Part shown: piece after piece, positions 16,575 to 26,255 of the stretch
Layout of the letters: the number at the start of each line of letters is the position of its first letter
Position numbering within the stretch: the first letter of the stretch is position 1
NCBI GenBank assembly: GCA_944384025.1
Contig: CALWRS010000002.1
Location: 124,001 to 188,000, forward strand
Reading direction: 5' to 3'
Length of the DNA stretch: 64,000 bases
Source of the DNA: an uncultured Lachnospiraceae bacterium
Lineage (GTDB): Bacteria > Bacillota > Clostridia > Lachnospirales > Lachnospiraceae
Made by a program: the position numbers and the translations under genes
Notes under the pieces: generated by a model
What the model was told of the DNA's origin: nothing
The model's database searches: none
The model's input: only the letters and a program-made list of their open reading frames with translations

Positions 16575-18554
16575 ATGTCAAAAAATCTTGTTATTGTTGA
16601 GTCGCCTGCAAAAGCAAAAACGATTAAAAAATTTCTTGGAAACAACTACGACGTAATCGCCTCGGGAGGACACGTTCGAGACTTGCCAAAGAGCACGCTG
16701 GGCGTGGATATCGAAAACGACTACGAACCGCATTATATTACCATTCGCGGCAAAGGAGATGTGCTTGCCGCGCTTCGCAAGGCTGCAAAAAAAGCAAGCA
16801 AAATATATCTGGCAACCGACCCGGACCGGGAAGGAGAAGCCATCTCTTGGCATCTAAAGCAGCTTTTGAAGCTCGATGACAGCAACTCTTATCGCATCAC
16901 CTTTAACGAGATTACGAAAAATGCAGTTAAAAATTCCATCAAACAAGCAAGAGAATTAAATATGAACATGGTCGATTCCCAGCAAACCCGCAGGATTTTG
17001 GATCGTATGGTTGGGTATCGGATTAGCCCGCTGCTTTGGAATAAAATTAAGCGCGGATTAAGCGCGGGGCGCGTTCAGTCGGTAACGCTTCGTCTAGTCT
17101 GCGACCGCGAGGAAGAAATTGCTTCTTTTGTCCGCGAGGAGTATTGGTCGCTCACCGGTATTTTTTCCGCGGAGCAGGGGAAAAAACCGTTAGAAGCAGC
17201 ATATTATGGAAGAAATGGGAAGAAGAACGAGCTTAAAACACAGGCGGAAGTAGACGCAGTCTGTGAAGAGCTTGCCGGAAAAGTCGGAAAAGTGCAGGAA
17301 GTGCGGCATGCAGAGCGGCGCAAAAAACCGGCGCTTCCGTTTACGACAAGTACGATGCAGCAGGAAGCTTCCCGTTCGTTAAATTTCTCGACGCAAAAGA
17401 CGATGCGCATTGCCCAGCAGCTCTACGAAGGAGTGGATATTAAAGGGCATGGGACGATCGGTTTGATTACGTATTTGCGAACCGATTCGACGCGTATTTC
17501 GGAAGAGGCAGACCGGGCGGCAAAAGAATATATCCTTTCGCAGTACGGAGAAGCATACCTTGGTACGCGGGAAGAGAAAAAAGAAAGCGACCGACGGATT
17601 CAGGATGCGCACGAAGCTATCCGTCCTACTTATCTGGAGCTGACGCCGGCGCTTGTAAAAGAGCAGCTAAGTCGGGAACAGTTCCGGCTTTACCAGTTGA
17701 TTTGGCGGCGCTTTGTCGCAAGCCGGATGACGGATGCGATTTACGAAACTGCGACTGTTCGGATTGGTGTTGGCGAACACGAATTTCATGCGTCAACTTC
17801 CGCAATCAAGTGGGAGGGCTACCTTTCGGTCTACTCCGACGAAGATGAAAAAATTGGAAAGCAGCTGGGACGGCTCCCGGAAGACGGAACGGAATTTGCG
17901 CAAACCGAGTACCGCAAGGAGCAGCATTTTACGCAGCCCCCGGCGCATTATACGGAAGCCTCTCTCGTAAAGACGATGGAAGAGCTTGGGATTGGACGCC
18001 CGAGCACATACGCGACTACGATTACGACGCTGCTTACGCGGCGATATGTCGCAAAAGAAGGGAAAAATTTGTTTGTAACGGAGCTTGGAGAAGCAGTCAA
18101 CAATATGATGAAGCAGGCGTTTCCAAGCATTGTCGAAGTAGATTTTACCGCGAATTTGGAGCTTTTGCTTGACGGCGTGGAAGACGGAAGCGTTCCGTGG
18201 AAGGAAATTGTCAGAAATTTTTATCCGGATTTGGAGACGGCGGTAAAGCAGGCGGAAGAGTCTTTGGAGTCCGTAAAGATTGCGGACGAAGTATCGGAGG
18301 AAGTTTGCGAAAACTGCGGACGGAACATGGTTGTAAAATACGGTCCGCACGGACGTTTCCTTGCCTGCCCCGGATTTCCGGAATGCAAAAACACAAAACC
18401 GTATCTGGAAAAAATCGGCGTTCCCTGTCCGAAGTGCGGAAAGGAGCTTGTCATTCGTCGGACGCGAAAAGGGCGTAAGTATTTCGGCTGCGAAAGCTAT
18501 CCGGAATGCGATTACATGTCGTGGCAGATGCCAAAGACGGAGGAGAAAACATGA
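16575..18554 (+). CDS. topA: DNA topoisomerase I (type IA)
   Basis: Relaxes negative supercoils. 659 residues; GGAGGACAGCC precedes the ATG. The TOPRIM domain begins MSKNLVIVESPAKAKTIKKF with the acidic motif TDPDREGEA. The active-site tyrosine is Tyr300 in ITYLRTDSTRIS. Two zinc ribbons end the protein: CENCGRNM ... CPGFPEC and CPKCGKEL ... CESYPEC. The final codons overlap the codY start (ATGA), so the two genes are coupled; topA-codY adjacency is common in Clostridia. Confidence 0.98.
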   Translation: MSKNLVIVESPAKAKTIKKFLGNNYDVIASGGHVRDLPKSTLGVDIENDYEPHYITIRGKGDVLAALRKAAKKASKIYLATDPDREGEAISWHLKQLLKLDDSNSYRITFNEITKNAVKNSIKQARELNMNMVDSQQTRRILDRMVGYRISPLLWNKIKRGLSAGRVQSVTLRLVCDREEEIASFVREEYWSLTGIFSAEQGKKPLEAAYYGRNGKKNELKTQAEVDAVCEELAGKVGKVQEVRHAERRKKPALPFTTSTMQQEASRSLNFSTQKTMRIAQQLYEGVDIKGHGTIGLITYLRTDSTRISEEADRAAKEYILSQYGEAYLGTREEKKESDRRIQDAHEAIRPTYLELTPALVKEQLSREQFRLYQLIWRRFVASRMTDAIYETATVRIGVGEHEFHASTSAIKWEGYLSVYSDEDEKIGKQLGRLPEDGTEFAQTEYRKEQHFTQPPAHYTEASLVKTMEELGIGRPSTYATTITTLLTRRYVAKEGKNLFVTELGEAVNNMMKQAFPSIVEVDFTANLELLLDGVEDGSVPWKEIVRNFYPDLETAVKQAEESLESVKIADEVSEEVCENCGRNMVVKYGPHGRFLACPGFPECKNTKPYLEKIGVPCPKCGKELVIRRTRKGRKYFGCESYPECDYMSWQMPKTEEKT

Positions 18555-19327
18555 GCGTACAATTGCTGGACAATACAAGAAAGCTGAACCAGTTGCTGCA
18601 CAACAACGCCAATTCCGGCAAAGTAATTTTTAACGATATTTGCCGAATTCTCTCAGAAGTGCTTTCTTCGCATGTCCTTGTCATCAGCCGAAAGGGAAAG
18701 CTCCTTGGGCTGCATGACCCGGCGGACAGTAAGGCGCTTGGACAGTTTTTGTCCGACCGTGTCGGAAGCTATATTGACCGGTTGCTTAACGAACGATTTT
18801 TAAATATTCTTTCCACCAAGGAAAACATGAACCTTTTAACGCTCGGCTTTGAAGAGAGCGTATCGGAATGTCAGGCGATGGCGTCGCCGATAGAAATTGC
18901 GGGAGAACGGCTTGGCACGCTGTTTTTGTATCGCTTTGGCGCGCCGTATACGATTGACGACATAATCCTAAGCGAGTACGGCACGACCGTTGTTGGTTTG
19001 GAGATTATGCGCTCGGATGCGGAGCAGTCTGCGGAAGAAATTCGCCAGCAGCAAATTGTGCGGTCTGCGCTAGGGAGCCTTTCTGTAACAGAGATGGACG
19101 CGGTAAAGCATATTTTTCATGAACTTTCCGGGACGGAAGGCATTCTTGTTACAAGCAAAGTGGCGGATCGAGCAGGAATTACGCGCTCTGTCATTGTGAA
19201 CGCGTTGCGAAAACTGGAGAGCGCAGGAATTGTCGAATCGCGTTCTTCCGGCATGAAAGGTACGTATTTGCGGGTTTTAAACCCGTTTTTACTCACGGCT
19301 TTGGAAGCATCCGGGCAGACGTTATAA
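18551..19327 (+). CDS. codY: GTP- and branched-chain amino acid-sensing global regulator CodY
   Basis: 258 residues from the ATG at 18551, which shares ATGA with the topA stop. An N-terminal GAF effector domain (about 1-155) begins MSVQLLDNTRKLNQLLHNN, a linker helix follows, and the C-terminal winged helix-turn-helix carries the invariant recognition stretch ADRAGITRSVIVNALRKLES (about 208-227). CodY represses adaptation genes when GTP and branched-chain amino acids are plentiful. I looked for the consensus box AATTTTCWGAAAATT near the metabolic genes in this window and saw no close match. Confidence 0.97.
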   Translation: MSVQLLDNTRKLNQLLHNNANSGKVIFNDICRILSEVLSSHVLVISRKGKLLGLHDPADSKALGQFLSDRVGSYIDRLLNERFLNILSTKENMNLLTLGFEESVSECQAMASPIEIAGERLGTLFLYRFGAPYTIDDIILSEYGTTVVGLEIMRSDAEQSAEEIRQQQIVRSALGSLSVTEMDAVKHIFHELSGTEGILVTSKVADRAGITRSVIVNALRKLESAGIVESRSSGMKGTYLRVLNPFLLTALEASGQTL

Positions 19328-19367
19328 ATTTTTTACAAAAAAGATACCGAAAAACCTAAAAAATTAC

Positions 19368-19396
19368 TTGTTTCCTGTTCTGCCGTGTGCTATAAT
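19368..19396 (+). promoter_or_regulatory. Sigma-A promoter for rpsB
   Basis: TTGTTT (19368-19373), 17-base spacer, perfect TATAAT (19391-19396), 100 bases upstream of the rpsB ATG. No convincing codY terminator is seen between 19328 and 19367. Confidence 0.82.
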
Positions 19397-19403
19397 TATT
19401 TAG

Positions 19404-19488
19404 GCAAAAAAGCACGCATCCGGGTTCGAAGCCGGTGCCTTCGGGTCGCTTAGATAACCGGTGCGGAAGAAGAAACCAAATGGAGGAA
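19404..19488 (+). promoter_or_regulatory. Candidate rpsB leader with alternative pairings
   Basis: The 5' untranslated segment holds GCATCCGG (19416-19423) and two copies of its partner CCGGTGC (19432-19438 and 19458-19464), so two exclusive hairpins are possible. Ribosomal-protein operons are often controlled by such leaders. No family match could be made by eye. Confidence 0.35.
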
Positions 19489-19495
19489 TGAAACA

Positions 19496-20248
19496 ATGAG
19501 TGTAATTTCAATGAAACAGCTTCTGGAAGCTGGTGTACATTTTGGTCACCAGACAAGAAGATGGAACCCCAAAATGGCTCCGTACATTTATACGGAGAGA
19601 AACGGCATCTACATTATTGACTTGCAGAAATCGGTTGGTAAAGTAGACGAAGCTTACGCAGCTATTAAGGACATCGTAGCAAACGGCGGAAAAATCCTTT
19701 TTGTCGGCACAAAGAAGCAGGCACAGGATTCCATCAAGAGCGAAGCACAGCGCTGCGGTATGTTCTACGTAAACGAAAGATGGCTTGGCGGTATGTTAAC
19801 CAACTTCAAGACCATTCAGTCCAGAATTAAGAGTTTAAAGGACATTGAGAAGATGGCCGAGGACGGAACGTTTGACGTTCTTCCGAAAAAAGAAGTTATC
19901 AAATTAAAGAAAGAATGGGAAAAACTCGAGAAGAACCTTGGCGGAATTAAGGAAATGAAAGAAATTCCGGACGCTATTTTTGTTGTAGATCCGAAGAAGG
20001 AAAGAATCTGCGTACAGGAAGCTCATACGCTTGGCATTCCGCTTATCGGCATTGCGGACACAAACTGTGACCCGGACGAACTGGATTACGTGATCCCGGG
20101 CAACGACGACGCCATCCGTGCGGTTAAGCTGATTGTTTCTAAAATGGCAGACGCTGTTATTGAAGCAAATCAGGGTGAGCAATTTACGGACACACAGGCG
20201 GAAGAAGAGACTGCAGCAGCAGAAGAAGTTACAGAATCAATGGAATAA
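19496..20248 (+). CDS. rpsB: 30S ribosomal protein S2
   Basis: 250 residues. TGGAGGAATGAAACA precedes the ATG. Family blocks [46 protein letters not shown] and [20 protein letters not shown] are all intact. The C-terminal tail is acidic ([17 protein letters not shown]). First gene of the rpsB-tsf pair, with its own promoter. Confidence 0.99.
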   Translation: MSVISMKQLLEAGVHFGHQTRRWNPKMAPYIYTERNGIYIIDLQKSVGKVDEAYAAIKDIVANGGKILFVGTKKQAQDSIKSEAQRCGMFYVNERWLGGMLTNFKTIQSRIKSLKDIEKMAEDGTFDVLPKKEVIKLKKEWEKLEKNLGGIKEMKEIPDAIFVVDPKKERICVQEAHTLGIPLIGIADTNCDPDELDYVIPGNDDAIRAVKLIVSKMADAVIEANQGEQFTDTQAEEETAAAEEVTESME

Positions 20249-20258
20249 AAACAGGCGG

Positions 20259-20295
20259 CAGAGCGGTATTCCGAAAAATCGGGCTACCGCCTCTG
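20259..20295 (+). other. Stable hairpin between rpsB and tsf
   Basis: CAGAGCGGTA (20259-20268) pairs with TACCGCCTCTG (20285-20295, one bulged C), with inner CCGA-AAAA-TCGG. It lacks a T-run, so it is more likely a partial attenuator or processing signal setting the S2 to EF-Ts ratio than a full terminator. Confidence 0.6.
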
Positions 20296-20321
20296 CGGTT
20301 CTTCGCATAAGGAGGAAGATT

Positions 20322-21254
20322 ATGGCAATTACTGCTTCGATGGTAAAAGAACTGCGTGAGATGACCGGCGCAGGAATGATGGATTGCAAAAAGGCTTTGA
20401 GTGAAACAAACGGCGATATGGATGCCGCAGTAGAATTTTTGAGAAAGAACGGTCAGGCAAAAGCCGAAAAGAAGGCCGGAAGAATTGCGGCAGAAGGACT
20501 TTGCCGCGTTGCTGTTAGCGGAAATACCGCAGCGGTTGTAGAAGTAAACTCGGAAACCGACTTCGTTGCGAAAAACGAAGAGTTCCAGGAGTTCGTAGAA
20601 AACGTAGCAAACCAGGCAGTAAAGAGCGATGCTTCCGATATGGACGCGTTTCTTGCGGAGGCATGGATTGCGGACGGCAGCATAAGCGTAAAGGACGCTT
20701 TAATTGCAAAAGTTGCTAAAATTGGCGAGAATTTGTCCATTCGCCGTTTTAAGAAAGTTGTTGCGAACGAAGGCTGCGTTGTTTCGTACGTTCACGGCGG
20801 CGGAAGAATCGGCGTTATCGTAGAAGCAAAGACGGACGTAGTAAACGACAGCGTAAAGGCTGCGATGTCAAACATCGCGATGCAGGTTGCCGCACTTAGC
20901 CCGAAGTATGTATCCGATGCGGATATTGACGCTGAATTTATTGCGCACGAAAAAGAGATTATCCTTGCACAGATTATGAACGATCCGAAAGAATCCGGAA
21001 AGCCGCAGAAGGTTATTGACGGAATGGTTGCCGGACGTTTGAAGAAAGAGTTGAAGGAAATCTGCTTGATGGATCAGGTTTACGTAAAGGCGGAAGACGG
21101 AAAGCAGACCGTTGCACAGTACGTTGCACAGGTGGCAAAAGAGCTGGGCGCGGATTTCAGTATAAAGAGCATCGTTCGTTTCGAGACCGGTGAAGGTCTT
21201 GAAAAGAAGGAAGAAAACTTTGCAGAAGAAGTTGCAAAGCAGATGGGAATGTAA
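20322..21254 (+). CDS. tsf: Translation elongation factor Ts
   Basis: Nucleotide exchange factor for EF-Tu. 310 residues from the ATG at 20322, which follows GGAGGAAGAT; earlier in-frame codons overlap rpsB. The N-terminal UBA-like domain reads MVKELREMTGAGMMDCKKAL, then the EF-Tu contact SETDFVAKNEEF, with the dimerisation domain in the C-terminal half. The stop codon lies inside a small perfect hairpin (TGGGAAT-GTA-ATTCCCA, 21244-21260). Confidence 0.98.
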   Translation: MAITASMVKELREMTGAGMMDCKKALSETNGDMDAAVEFLRKNGQAKAEKKAGRIAAEGLCRVAVSGNTAAVVEVNSETDFVAKNEEFQEFVENVANQAVKSDASDMDAFLAEAWIADGSISVKDALIAKVAKIGENLSIRRFKKVVANEGCVVSYVHGGGRIGVIVEAKTDVVNDSVKAAMSNIAMQVAALSPKYVSDADIDAEFIAHEKEIILAQIMNDPKESGKPQKVIDGMVAGRLKKELKEICLMDQVYVKAEDGKQTVAQYVAQVAKELGADFSIKSIVRFETGEGLEKKEENFAEEVAKQMGM

Positions 21255-21385
21255 TTCCCAAACAAATTTCGAGCAAAAAAGGAAATATATGCCTCTTTGG
21301 TCAGGAGGGGTCAGGAAGACGGCGGCGTTTCTTTTTGGCATAGCGAGGCGGCGAGAATTGCTTTGCTCCCTGCCCGCATTATTCG

Positions 21386-21416
21386 ACTGGCTTTGATACA
21401 GGAAATCAAAGCCGTC
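21386..21416 (+). other. Hairpin in the pflB leader
   Basis: GAC-t-GGCTTTGAT pairs with ATCAAAGCC-GTC (21386-21416), ending 31 bases before the pflB ATG. The rest of the tsf-pflB gap (21261-21385) shows no gene and no convincing promoter, and no terminator that would separate pflB from tsf. Confidence 0.5.
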
Positions 21417-21447
21417 GGAAAACTACAGAGAAAGGAAGGAAGCAGAC

Positions 21448-23724
21448 ATGAAACAATTTGAACAGTGGAATGGTTTCAAAGGAAGGCTCTGGAAAGAAGG
21501 CGTAGATGTGCGCGACTTCATTCAGAACAATTACAAGCCCTACGATGGCGACGAGTCGTTCCTTGCTGGACCGACCGATGCAACCAATAAATTGTGGGGC
21601 AAATTGCAAGAACTGCAAAAGCAGGAACGCGAAAAAGGCGGCGTTTTGGACGTTGAGACCGAAGTCGTAACTTCGCTTACTGCATATGGCCCGGGCTACA
21701 TTGACGAGTCCATGAAAGATCTGGAACAGATCGTCGGCCTACAAACCGACAAGCCGCTTAAGCGTGCATTTATGCCGTACGGCGGAATCAAGATGGCGGA
21801 ACAGTCCTGCACAACGTACGGCTACCAGCCGAGCGAGAAATTGCACGAAATCTTTACAAAATACCACAAGACACACAACGACGCAGTGTTTGATATTTAC
21901 ACGCCGGAAATGCTTAAGGCACGTCATACGCATATTTTGACAGGTCTTCCGGATACGTACGGCCGCGGACGTATTGTAGGCGACTACCGTCGTGTAGCGC
22001 TTTACGGTATTGATTATCTGATCGAAGAGAAGAAGAAAGACTTCGCAGGGACGGCTCGTCCGGGAATGCGCGAAGACACATTCCAGCTCAGAGAGGAAAT
22101 CGCAGAGCAGGTAAAGGCTTTGAAGGGCATGAAGGAAATGGCTGCTATTTACGGCTACGACATTTCCGAACCGGCTAAGAACGCGAAGGAAGCCGTACAG
22201 TGGTTGTACTTCGGTTATCTGGCTGCTATCAAGACGCAAAACGGCGCGGCAATGAGCGTTGGTCGTGTATCTACGTTCCTTGATATTTACATCGAAAGAG
22301 ACCTTGCAAACGGCACCCTGACAGAAGAGCAGGCGCAGGAGTTGATTGACCACATCGTTATGAAATTCCGTATGGTTAAATTTGCAAGAATTCCTTCCTA
22401 CAACGAGCTGTTCTCCGGCGACCCGGTTTGGGCTACGCTTGAAGTGGCAGGTCTTGGTATGGACGGACGTCATCAGGTTACGAAGAACGACTTCCGTTTC
22501 CTGCATACGCTTGAAAATATGGGACCGTCTCCGGAGCCGAACCTTACGGTTCTTTACTCCAAGAGACTGCCGGAAGCATTCCGGAAATATTCCGCATATA
22601 TTTCCATCAAAACAAGCTCGATTCAGTACGAGAACGACGACGTTATGCGTCCTGTCTGGGGAGACGACTACTCGATTTGCTGCTGCGTATCCGCTACGGA
22701 AACTGGCAAGGAGATTCAGTTCTTCGGCGCGCGCGCAAATCTTGCAAAGTGTCTGCTTTACGCAATCAACGGCGGCGTAGACGAGAAGTTCAAAGACAAG
22801 AAGACGGGAGAGCCTATCCAGTGCGGTCCGGCATATCGCCCGATTACTTCCGAGTACTTGGATTACGACGAAGTGCTTGCGAAGTACGACGATATGATGA
22901 CATGGCTTGCGAAGCTGTACGTGGAAGTATTAAACTGCATCCACTGGTCGCATGACAAGTACTACTACGAAGCAGCAGAAATGGCGCTTATCGATACCAA
23001 CGTACGTCGTACGTTCGCTACCGGTATTGCAGGTTTCTCGCACGTTGTAGATTCTCTTTCCGCTATTAAGTACGCAAAAGTTAAAGTAATTCGTGACGAA
23101 AAGACCGGTCTTGCTACGGATTTCGAAATCGAAGGAGATTTCCCGAGATACGGAAACGACGACGACCGTGCGGACGATATTGCCGTATGGCTTTTACGCA
23201 CCTTTATGGGCAAGATTCGTTCTTGCTGGACATACCGCAACTCCGAACCGACGACCTCGATTTTGACGATTACGTCGAACGTAGTTTACGGCGAGGCTAC
23301 GGGTGCTCTTCCGGATGGAAGGCCTGCATGGGAGCCGCTTTCTCCCGGTGCAAACCCGGCATACGGCGCAGAGAAGAACGGATTGGTTGCTTCCCTGAAC
23401 TCTGTTGCAAAGCTTCCTTACGAAGAAGCGCTTGACGGTATTTCCAATACGCAGACGATCAACCCGGGCGCACTTGGCAATACGGAAGAAGAGCGTGTTG
23501 ACAACCTTGTAAACGTTATGGACGGTTATTTCGAGCAAGGTGCGCATCACCTCAACGTTAACGTATTCGGAACAGAGAAGCTGATTGACGCTATGAACCA
23601 TCCGGAAAAACCGGAGTATGCGAACTTTACCATTCGTGTATCCGGCTACGCGGTTAAGTTTATCAGTCTGACGAAGAAACAGCAGCTTGACGTTATCGCA
23701 AGAACCTGCCATGAGAGGATGTAA
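21448..23724 (+). CDS. pflB: Formate C-acetyltransferase (pyruvate formate-lyase)
   Basis: Anaerobic glycyl-radical enzyme converting pyruvate and CoA to acetyl-CoA and formate. 758 residues, as in the family. The active-site cysteines lie in CCCVSAT (Cys412 and Cys413 match the catalytic pair, with an extra Cys411). The radical glycine is Gly733 in [10 protein letters not shown] near the C-terminus. AAAGGAAGGAAGCAG precedes the ATG. The activase gene begins on the next base after the stop. Its location between tsf and pyrH is unusual. Confidence 0.98.
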   Translation: MKQFEQWNGFKGRLWKEGVDVRDFIQNNYKPYDGDESFLAGPTDATNKLWGKLQELQKQEREKGGVLDVETEVVTSLTAYGPGYIDESMKDLEQIVGLQTDKPLKRAFMPYGGIKMAEQSCTTYGYQPSEKLHEIFTKYHKTHNDAVFDIYTPEMLKARHTHILTGLPDTYGRGRIVGDYRRVALYGIDYLIEEKKKDFAGTARPGMREDTFQLREEIAEQVKALKGMKEMAAIYGYDISEPAKNAKEAVQWLYFGYLAAIKTQNGAAMSVGRVSTFLDIYIERDLANGTLTEEQAQELIDHIVMKFRMVKFARIPSYNELFSGDPVWATLEVAGLGMDGRHQVTKNDFRFLHTLENMGPSPEPNLTVLYSKRLPEAFRKYSAYISIKTSSIQYENDDVMRPVWGDDYSICCCVSATETGKEIQFFGARANLAKCLLYAINGGVDEKFKDKKTGEPIQCGPAYRPITSEYLDYDEVLAKYDDMMTWLAKLYVEVLNCIHWSHDKYYYEAAEMALIDTNVRRTFATGIAGFSHVVDSLSAIKYAKVKVIRDEKTGLATDFEIEGDFPRYGNDDDRADDIAVWLLRTFMGKIRSCWTYRNSEPTTSILTITSNVVYGEATGALPDGRPAWEPLSPGANPAYGAEKNGLVASLNSVAKLPYEEALDGISNTQTINPGALGNTEEERVDNLVNVMDGYFEQGAHHLNVNVFGTEKLIDAMNHPEKPEYANFTIRVSGYAVKFISLTKKQQLDVIARTCHERM

Positions 23725-24495
23725 ATGAATAACGAACAAAGAATCGGATATGTCCATTCTTTGGAGTCGTTTGGCGCTGCGGACGGACCGGGCGTTCGGT
23801 ATATGATTTTTTTGAGCGGCTGCGCTATGCGCTGTCAGTTCTGTCATAATCCGGACACCTGGAAAGTCGGCGCCGGTACCCCTTATACGGCAGATGCGCT
23901 GTTAGAACAGGCATTAAGATACCGCTCTTACTGGGGAAGTAAGGGCGGTATTACTGTTAGCGGGGGCGAGCCTCTAATGCAGATTGATTTTTTGCTGGAG
24001 CTTTTTCAAAAGGCAAAGAAACTGGACATTCACACCGCAATCGACACGAGCGGACAGCCGTACACGACAGAAGAGCCGTTTGCTTCCAAGTGGAACGAAC
24101 TAATGAAAGTGACGGATTTGGTGCTGCTTGATATTAAACAGATAGACAACGAGGAACATAAAAAGCTTACCGGCTTTGAAAACACAAACATTCTTGCGCT
24201 GGCACGAGATTTGTCTGATCGCAATATTCCGGTTTGGATTCGCCACGTGCTTGTACCCGGTGGGAGCGATCGCGACGAGTATTTGCATCGTCTTGCAGAT
24301 TTTCTTGCGACGCTTACGAATATTGAGCGTGTGGATGTGCTGCCATATCATACGTTAGGTGTTTTCAAATGGGACAACTTAGGAATTCCCTATCCTCTAA
24401 AAGGTGTAGAACCGCCGACCAAAGAACGCATTGCAAATGCGGAGCGTATTTTGCACGTGGCGGATTACCACCACGAAGAACATCATTACGCATAA
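23725..24495 (+). CDS. pflA: Pyruvate formate-lyase-activating enzyme (radical SAM)
   Basis: Installs the glycyl radical on PflB using S-adenosylmethionine and a [4Fe-4S] cluster. 256 residues. Cluster motif C-x3-C-x2-C is Cys33, Cys37 and Cys40 (GCAMRCQFCHN). The glycine-rich VSGGEPLMQ and IRHVLVPG follow. The ATG abuts the pflB TAA, with a ribosome site (GAGAGGATG) inside the end of pflB. A terminator follows at 24517. Confidence 0.97.
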   Translation: MNNEQRIGYVHSLESFGAADGPGVRYMIFLSGCAMRCQFCHNPDTWKVGAGTPYTADALLEQALRYRSYWGSKGGITVSGGEPLMQIDFLLELFQKAKKLDIHTAIDTSGQPYTTEEPFASKWNELMKVTDLVLLDIKQIDNEEHKKLTGFENTNILALARDLSDRNIPVWIRHVLVPGGSDRDEYLHRLADFLATLTNIERVDVLPYHTLGVFKWDNLGIPYPLKGVEPPTKERIANAERILHVADYHHEEHHYA

Positions 24496-24516
24496 AACAT
24501 CAGAATTGATATTAAA

Positions 24517-24545
24517 AGAGCTTCCGATTGCGGAGGCTCTTTTTG
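24517..24545 (+). terminator. Rho-independent terminator after pflA
   Basis: AGAGCTTCCG (24517-24526) pairs with CGGAGGCTCT (24531-24540) around a four-base loop, followed by a run of five T (24540-24544). The AT-rich stretch 24546-24690 holds no recognisable gene. Confidence 0.88.
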
Positions 24546-24693
24546 ACAAAATCAAATGATGCGATTGCATTAATAGAAGAGAGAAAGAAGTAATTTTTGT
24601 GATTTTTTTAAAAATGTCGCGTTTTGAGGCGATTTTTGTGTGCAATCTGCAAAAAAAAGGTAAAAAAAATGTGTAGAAAAAGTGAAAAGGCTA

Positions 24694-24722
24694 TTGCGAT
24701 TTTTCCTCCTGTATGGCATAAT
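24694..24722 (+). promoter_or_regulatory. Promoter of the sugar ABC importer
   Basis: TTGCGA (24694-24699), 17-base spacer, CATAAT (24717-24722). Two dyads that could be operators follow within 60 bases. Confidence 0.6.
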
Positions 24723-24729
24723 GTGAGCA

Positions 24730-24756
24730 ATGGCAAAAAATTTACCAATTTGCCAT
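24730..24756 (+). promoter_or_regulatory. Operator-like dyad 1
   Basis: Perfect eight-base arms ATGGCAAA (24730-24737) and TTTGCCAT (24749-24756) around an 11-base centre. It lies immediately downstream of the -10, the usual place for a repressor site. No local regulator gene is present. Confidence 0.5.
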
Positions 24757-24761
24757 GCGCA

Positions 24762-24780
24762 TTTGTGACATTGTTACAAA
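24762..24780 (+). promoter_or_regulatory. Operator-like dyad 2
   Basis: TTTGTGAC-ATT-GTTACAAA (24762-24780), arms matching at seven of eight positions. It is a different sequence from dyad 1, so it could serve a second regulator or be a chance palindrome in AT-rich DNA. Confidence 0.4.
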
Positions 24781-24811
24781 TGGAACAAAAAAGTGAAGGA
24801 GTGTAAAAACT

Positions 24812-26164
24812 ATGAAGCGTGTAACAAAGCTTTTGTCCCTGTGCCTCGTTCTCATGATGGTAGTAGGAATGCTGTCTGCATGTGGCGACAAGGAAGAAAA
24901 AGCGGGCAGCTTTTCGGATGGCGGAAAAGTTTTGAACATTCGTGTTTGGAACGACGAGTTCGCTAGAAGAATGAGAGATCACATGCCTGGCTATACCGCA
25001 AAAAATCCGGACAATGCTCTGGAAGGCGGTACACTTGGTGACATCACTGTTAACTTTATTCAGGTTGAAAACCAGGGAACGGCATATCAGGATGCTCTGG
25101 ACGCAGCTCTGGAAGCACAGGCAAATGCAAGCGGAGATGACCTGCTTGACATTTTCCTCGTAGAAGTTGACTATGCTGCAAAGTATGTACAGTCGGAATA
25201 CTCCCTTGATGTGAAGAAGCTTGGACTTACCGATACGGATCTTGCAAACCAGTATCAGTACACCAAGGACGCCGTTACTTACAACGGTGCTCTTAAGGGC
25301 GTTACCTGGCAGGCATGCCCGGCAGGTCTTATCTACAACAGAGAGATCGCTAAGGAAGTTCTTGGAACGGACGATCCTGCAGAAGTTCAGAAGGCAGTTA
25401 GTGACTGGGCTACCTTTACTGCAACTGCAGAAGAGATGAAAGAAGCTGGTTACTACATGGTAGCTGGTTACGACGATACTTTCCGTGTATTCTCCAACAA
25501 CGTTTCTTCTAAGTGGGTAGAAGACGGCAAGTTGAACATCGACGCACAGTTGAGCGCATGGGTTGACCAGACAAAGGAATTCACCGATAAAGGCTACAAC
25601 AACAAGGCATCCCTTTGGGGAGATACTTGGTCCGCTGGCTTCTATCCGGACGGAGGCGTTTTCTGCTACTTTGGACCGGCTTGGTTCATTGACTTCTCCA
25701 TGGCAGCTGATACCGAAGGAAGTATTGCAAACCAGGGCGGCTGGGGACTTTGCGAAGGTCCGCAGAACTACTTCTGGGGCGGTACTTGGATCTGTGCAGC
25801 ATCCGGAACCGACAATGCTAAAGAAATCGTTGAGATCATGAAGGCTATGACCTGCAACGAAACCGTTATGAAGGGAATCGTTGAAAAAGACGGTGACTTC
25901 ATAAACCACAAGCCTGCAATGGAAGCAATGGCACAGACCGATTACTCCAACAAGGTACTCGGTGGACAGAACCCGCTTCCGATTTTCGTAGCGGCTGCAA
26001 ACAGCATCGAACTTAAGAATCTTTCTACATACGATCAGGGTTGCAACGAGACGTTCCAGGCGGCAATGAAGGACTACTTTGACGGTGTTTGTGATTACGA
26101 GACCGCATTGAAGAACTTCAAAGAAGATATTCACACCAAATATCCAGCAATTTCTGTTGACTAA
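24812..26164 (+). CDS. Sugar ABC transporter substrate-binding lipoprotein
   Basis: Extracellular solute-binding protein of the CUT1 (family 1) type, 450 residues. The signal peptide ends in lipobox LSAC (Cys24), so it is lipid-anchored. AAGTGAAGGAGTGTAAAAACT precedes the ATG. The ligand-binding body contains LDIFLVEVDYAAKYVQS and a tryptophan- and glycine-rich C-lobe (GGWGLCEGPQNYFWGGTW), typical of oligosaccharide binders. Two permeases follow in the same transcript. The ligand cannot be deduced; no glycosidase or regulator is adjacent. Confidence 0.92.
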   Translation: MKRVTKLLSLCLVLMMVVGMLSACGDKEEKAGSFSDGGKVLNIRVWNDEFARRMRDHMPGYTAKNPDNALEGGTLGDITVNFIQVENQGTAYQDALDAALEAQANASGDDLLDIFLVEVDYAAKYVQSEYSLDVKKLGLTDTDLANQYQYTKDAVTYNGALKGVTWQACPAGLIYNREIAKEVLGTDDPAEVQKAVSDWATFTATAEEMKEAGYYMVAGYDDTFRVFSNNVSSKWVEDGKLNIDAQLSAWVDQTKEFTDKGYNNKASLWGDTWSAGFYPDGGVFCYFGPAWFIDFSMAADTEGSIANQGGWGLCEGPQNYFWGGTWICAASGTDNAKEIVEIMKAMTCNETVMKGIVEKDGDFINHKPAMEAMAQTDYSNKVLGGQNPLPIFVAAANSIELKNLSTYDQGCNETFQAAMKDYFDGVCDYETALKNFKEDIHTKYPAISVD

Positions 26165-26174
26165 TCTCTTGTTC

Positions 26175-26201
26175 GGGGAATCCTCTTTATGGGGATTCCC
26201 C
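26175..26201 (+). other. Intercistronic hairpin between binding protein and permeases
   Basis: GGGGAATCC (26175-26183) pairs with GGATTCCCC (26193-26201). There is no T-run after it. Such hairpins commonly stabilise the binding-protein message and lower permease expression. Confidence 0.7.
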
Positions 26202-26255
26202 AAATAAAAAACACGACTTCACGAGATTTCACAATGATTCATCCGGAGGTAAACT

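Noticed and set aside
21255-21447. A riboswitch before pflB.
   Set aside because: Only one simple hairpin is evident; no conserved aptamer core could be recognised.
24608-26203. Very long open frame (about 530 codons) on the minus strand, antisense to the substrate-binding protein gene.
   Set aside because: It lacks a ribosome site, translates to a Cys- and Phe-rich sequence with no domain, and mirrors a well-supported lipoprotein gene whose codon usage opens the opposite frame.
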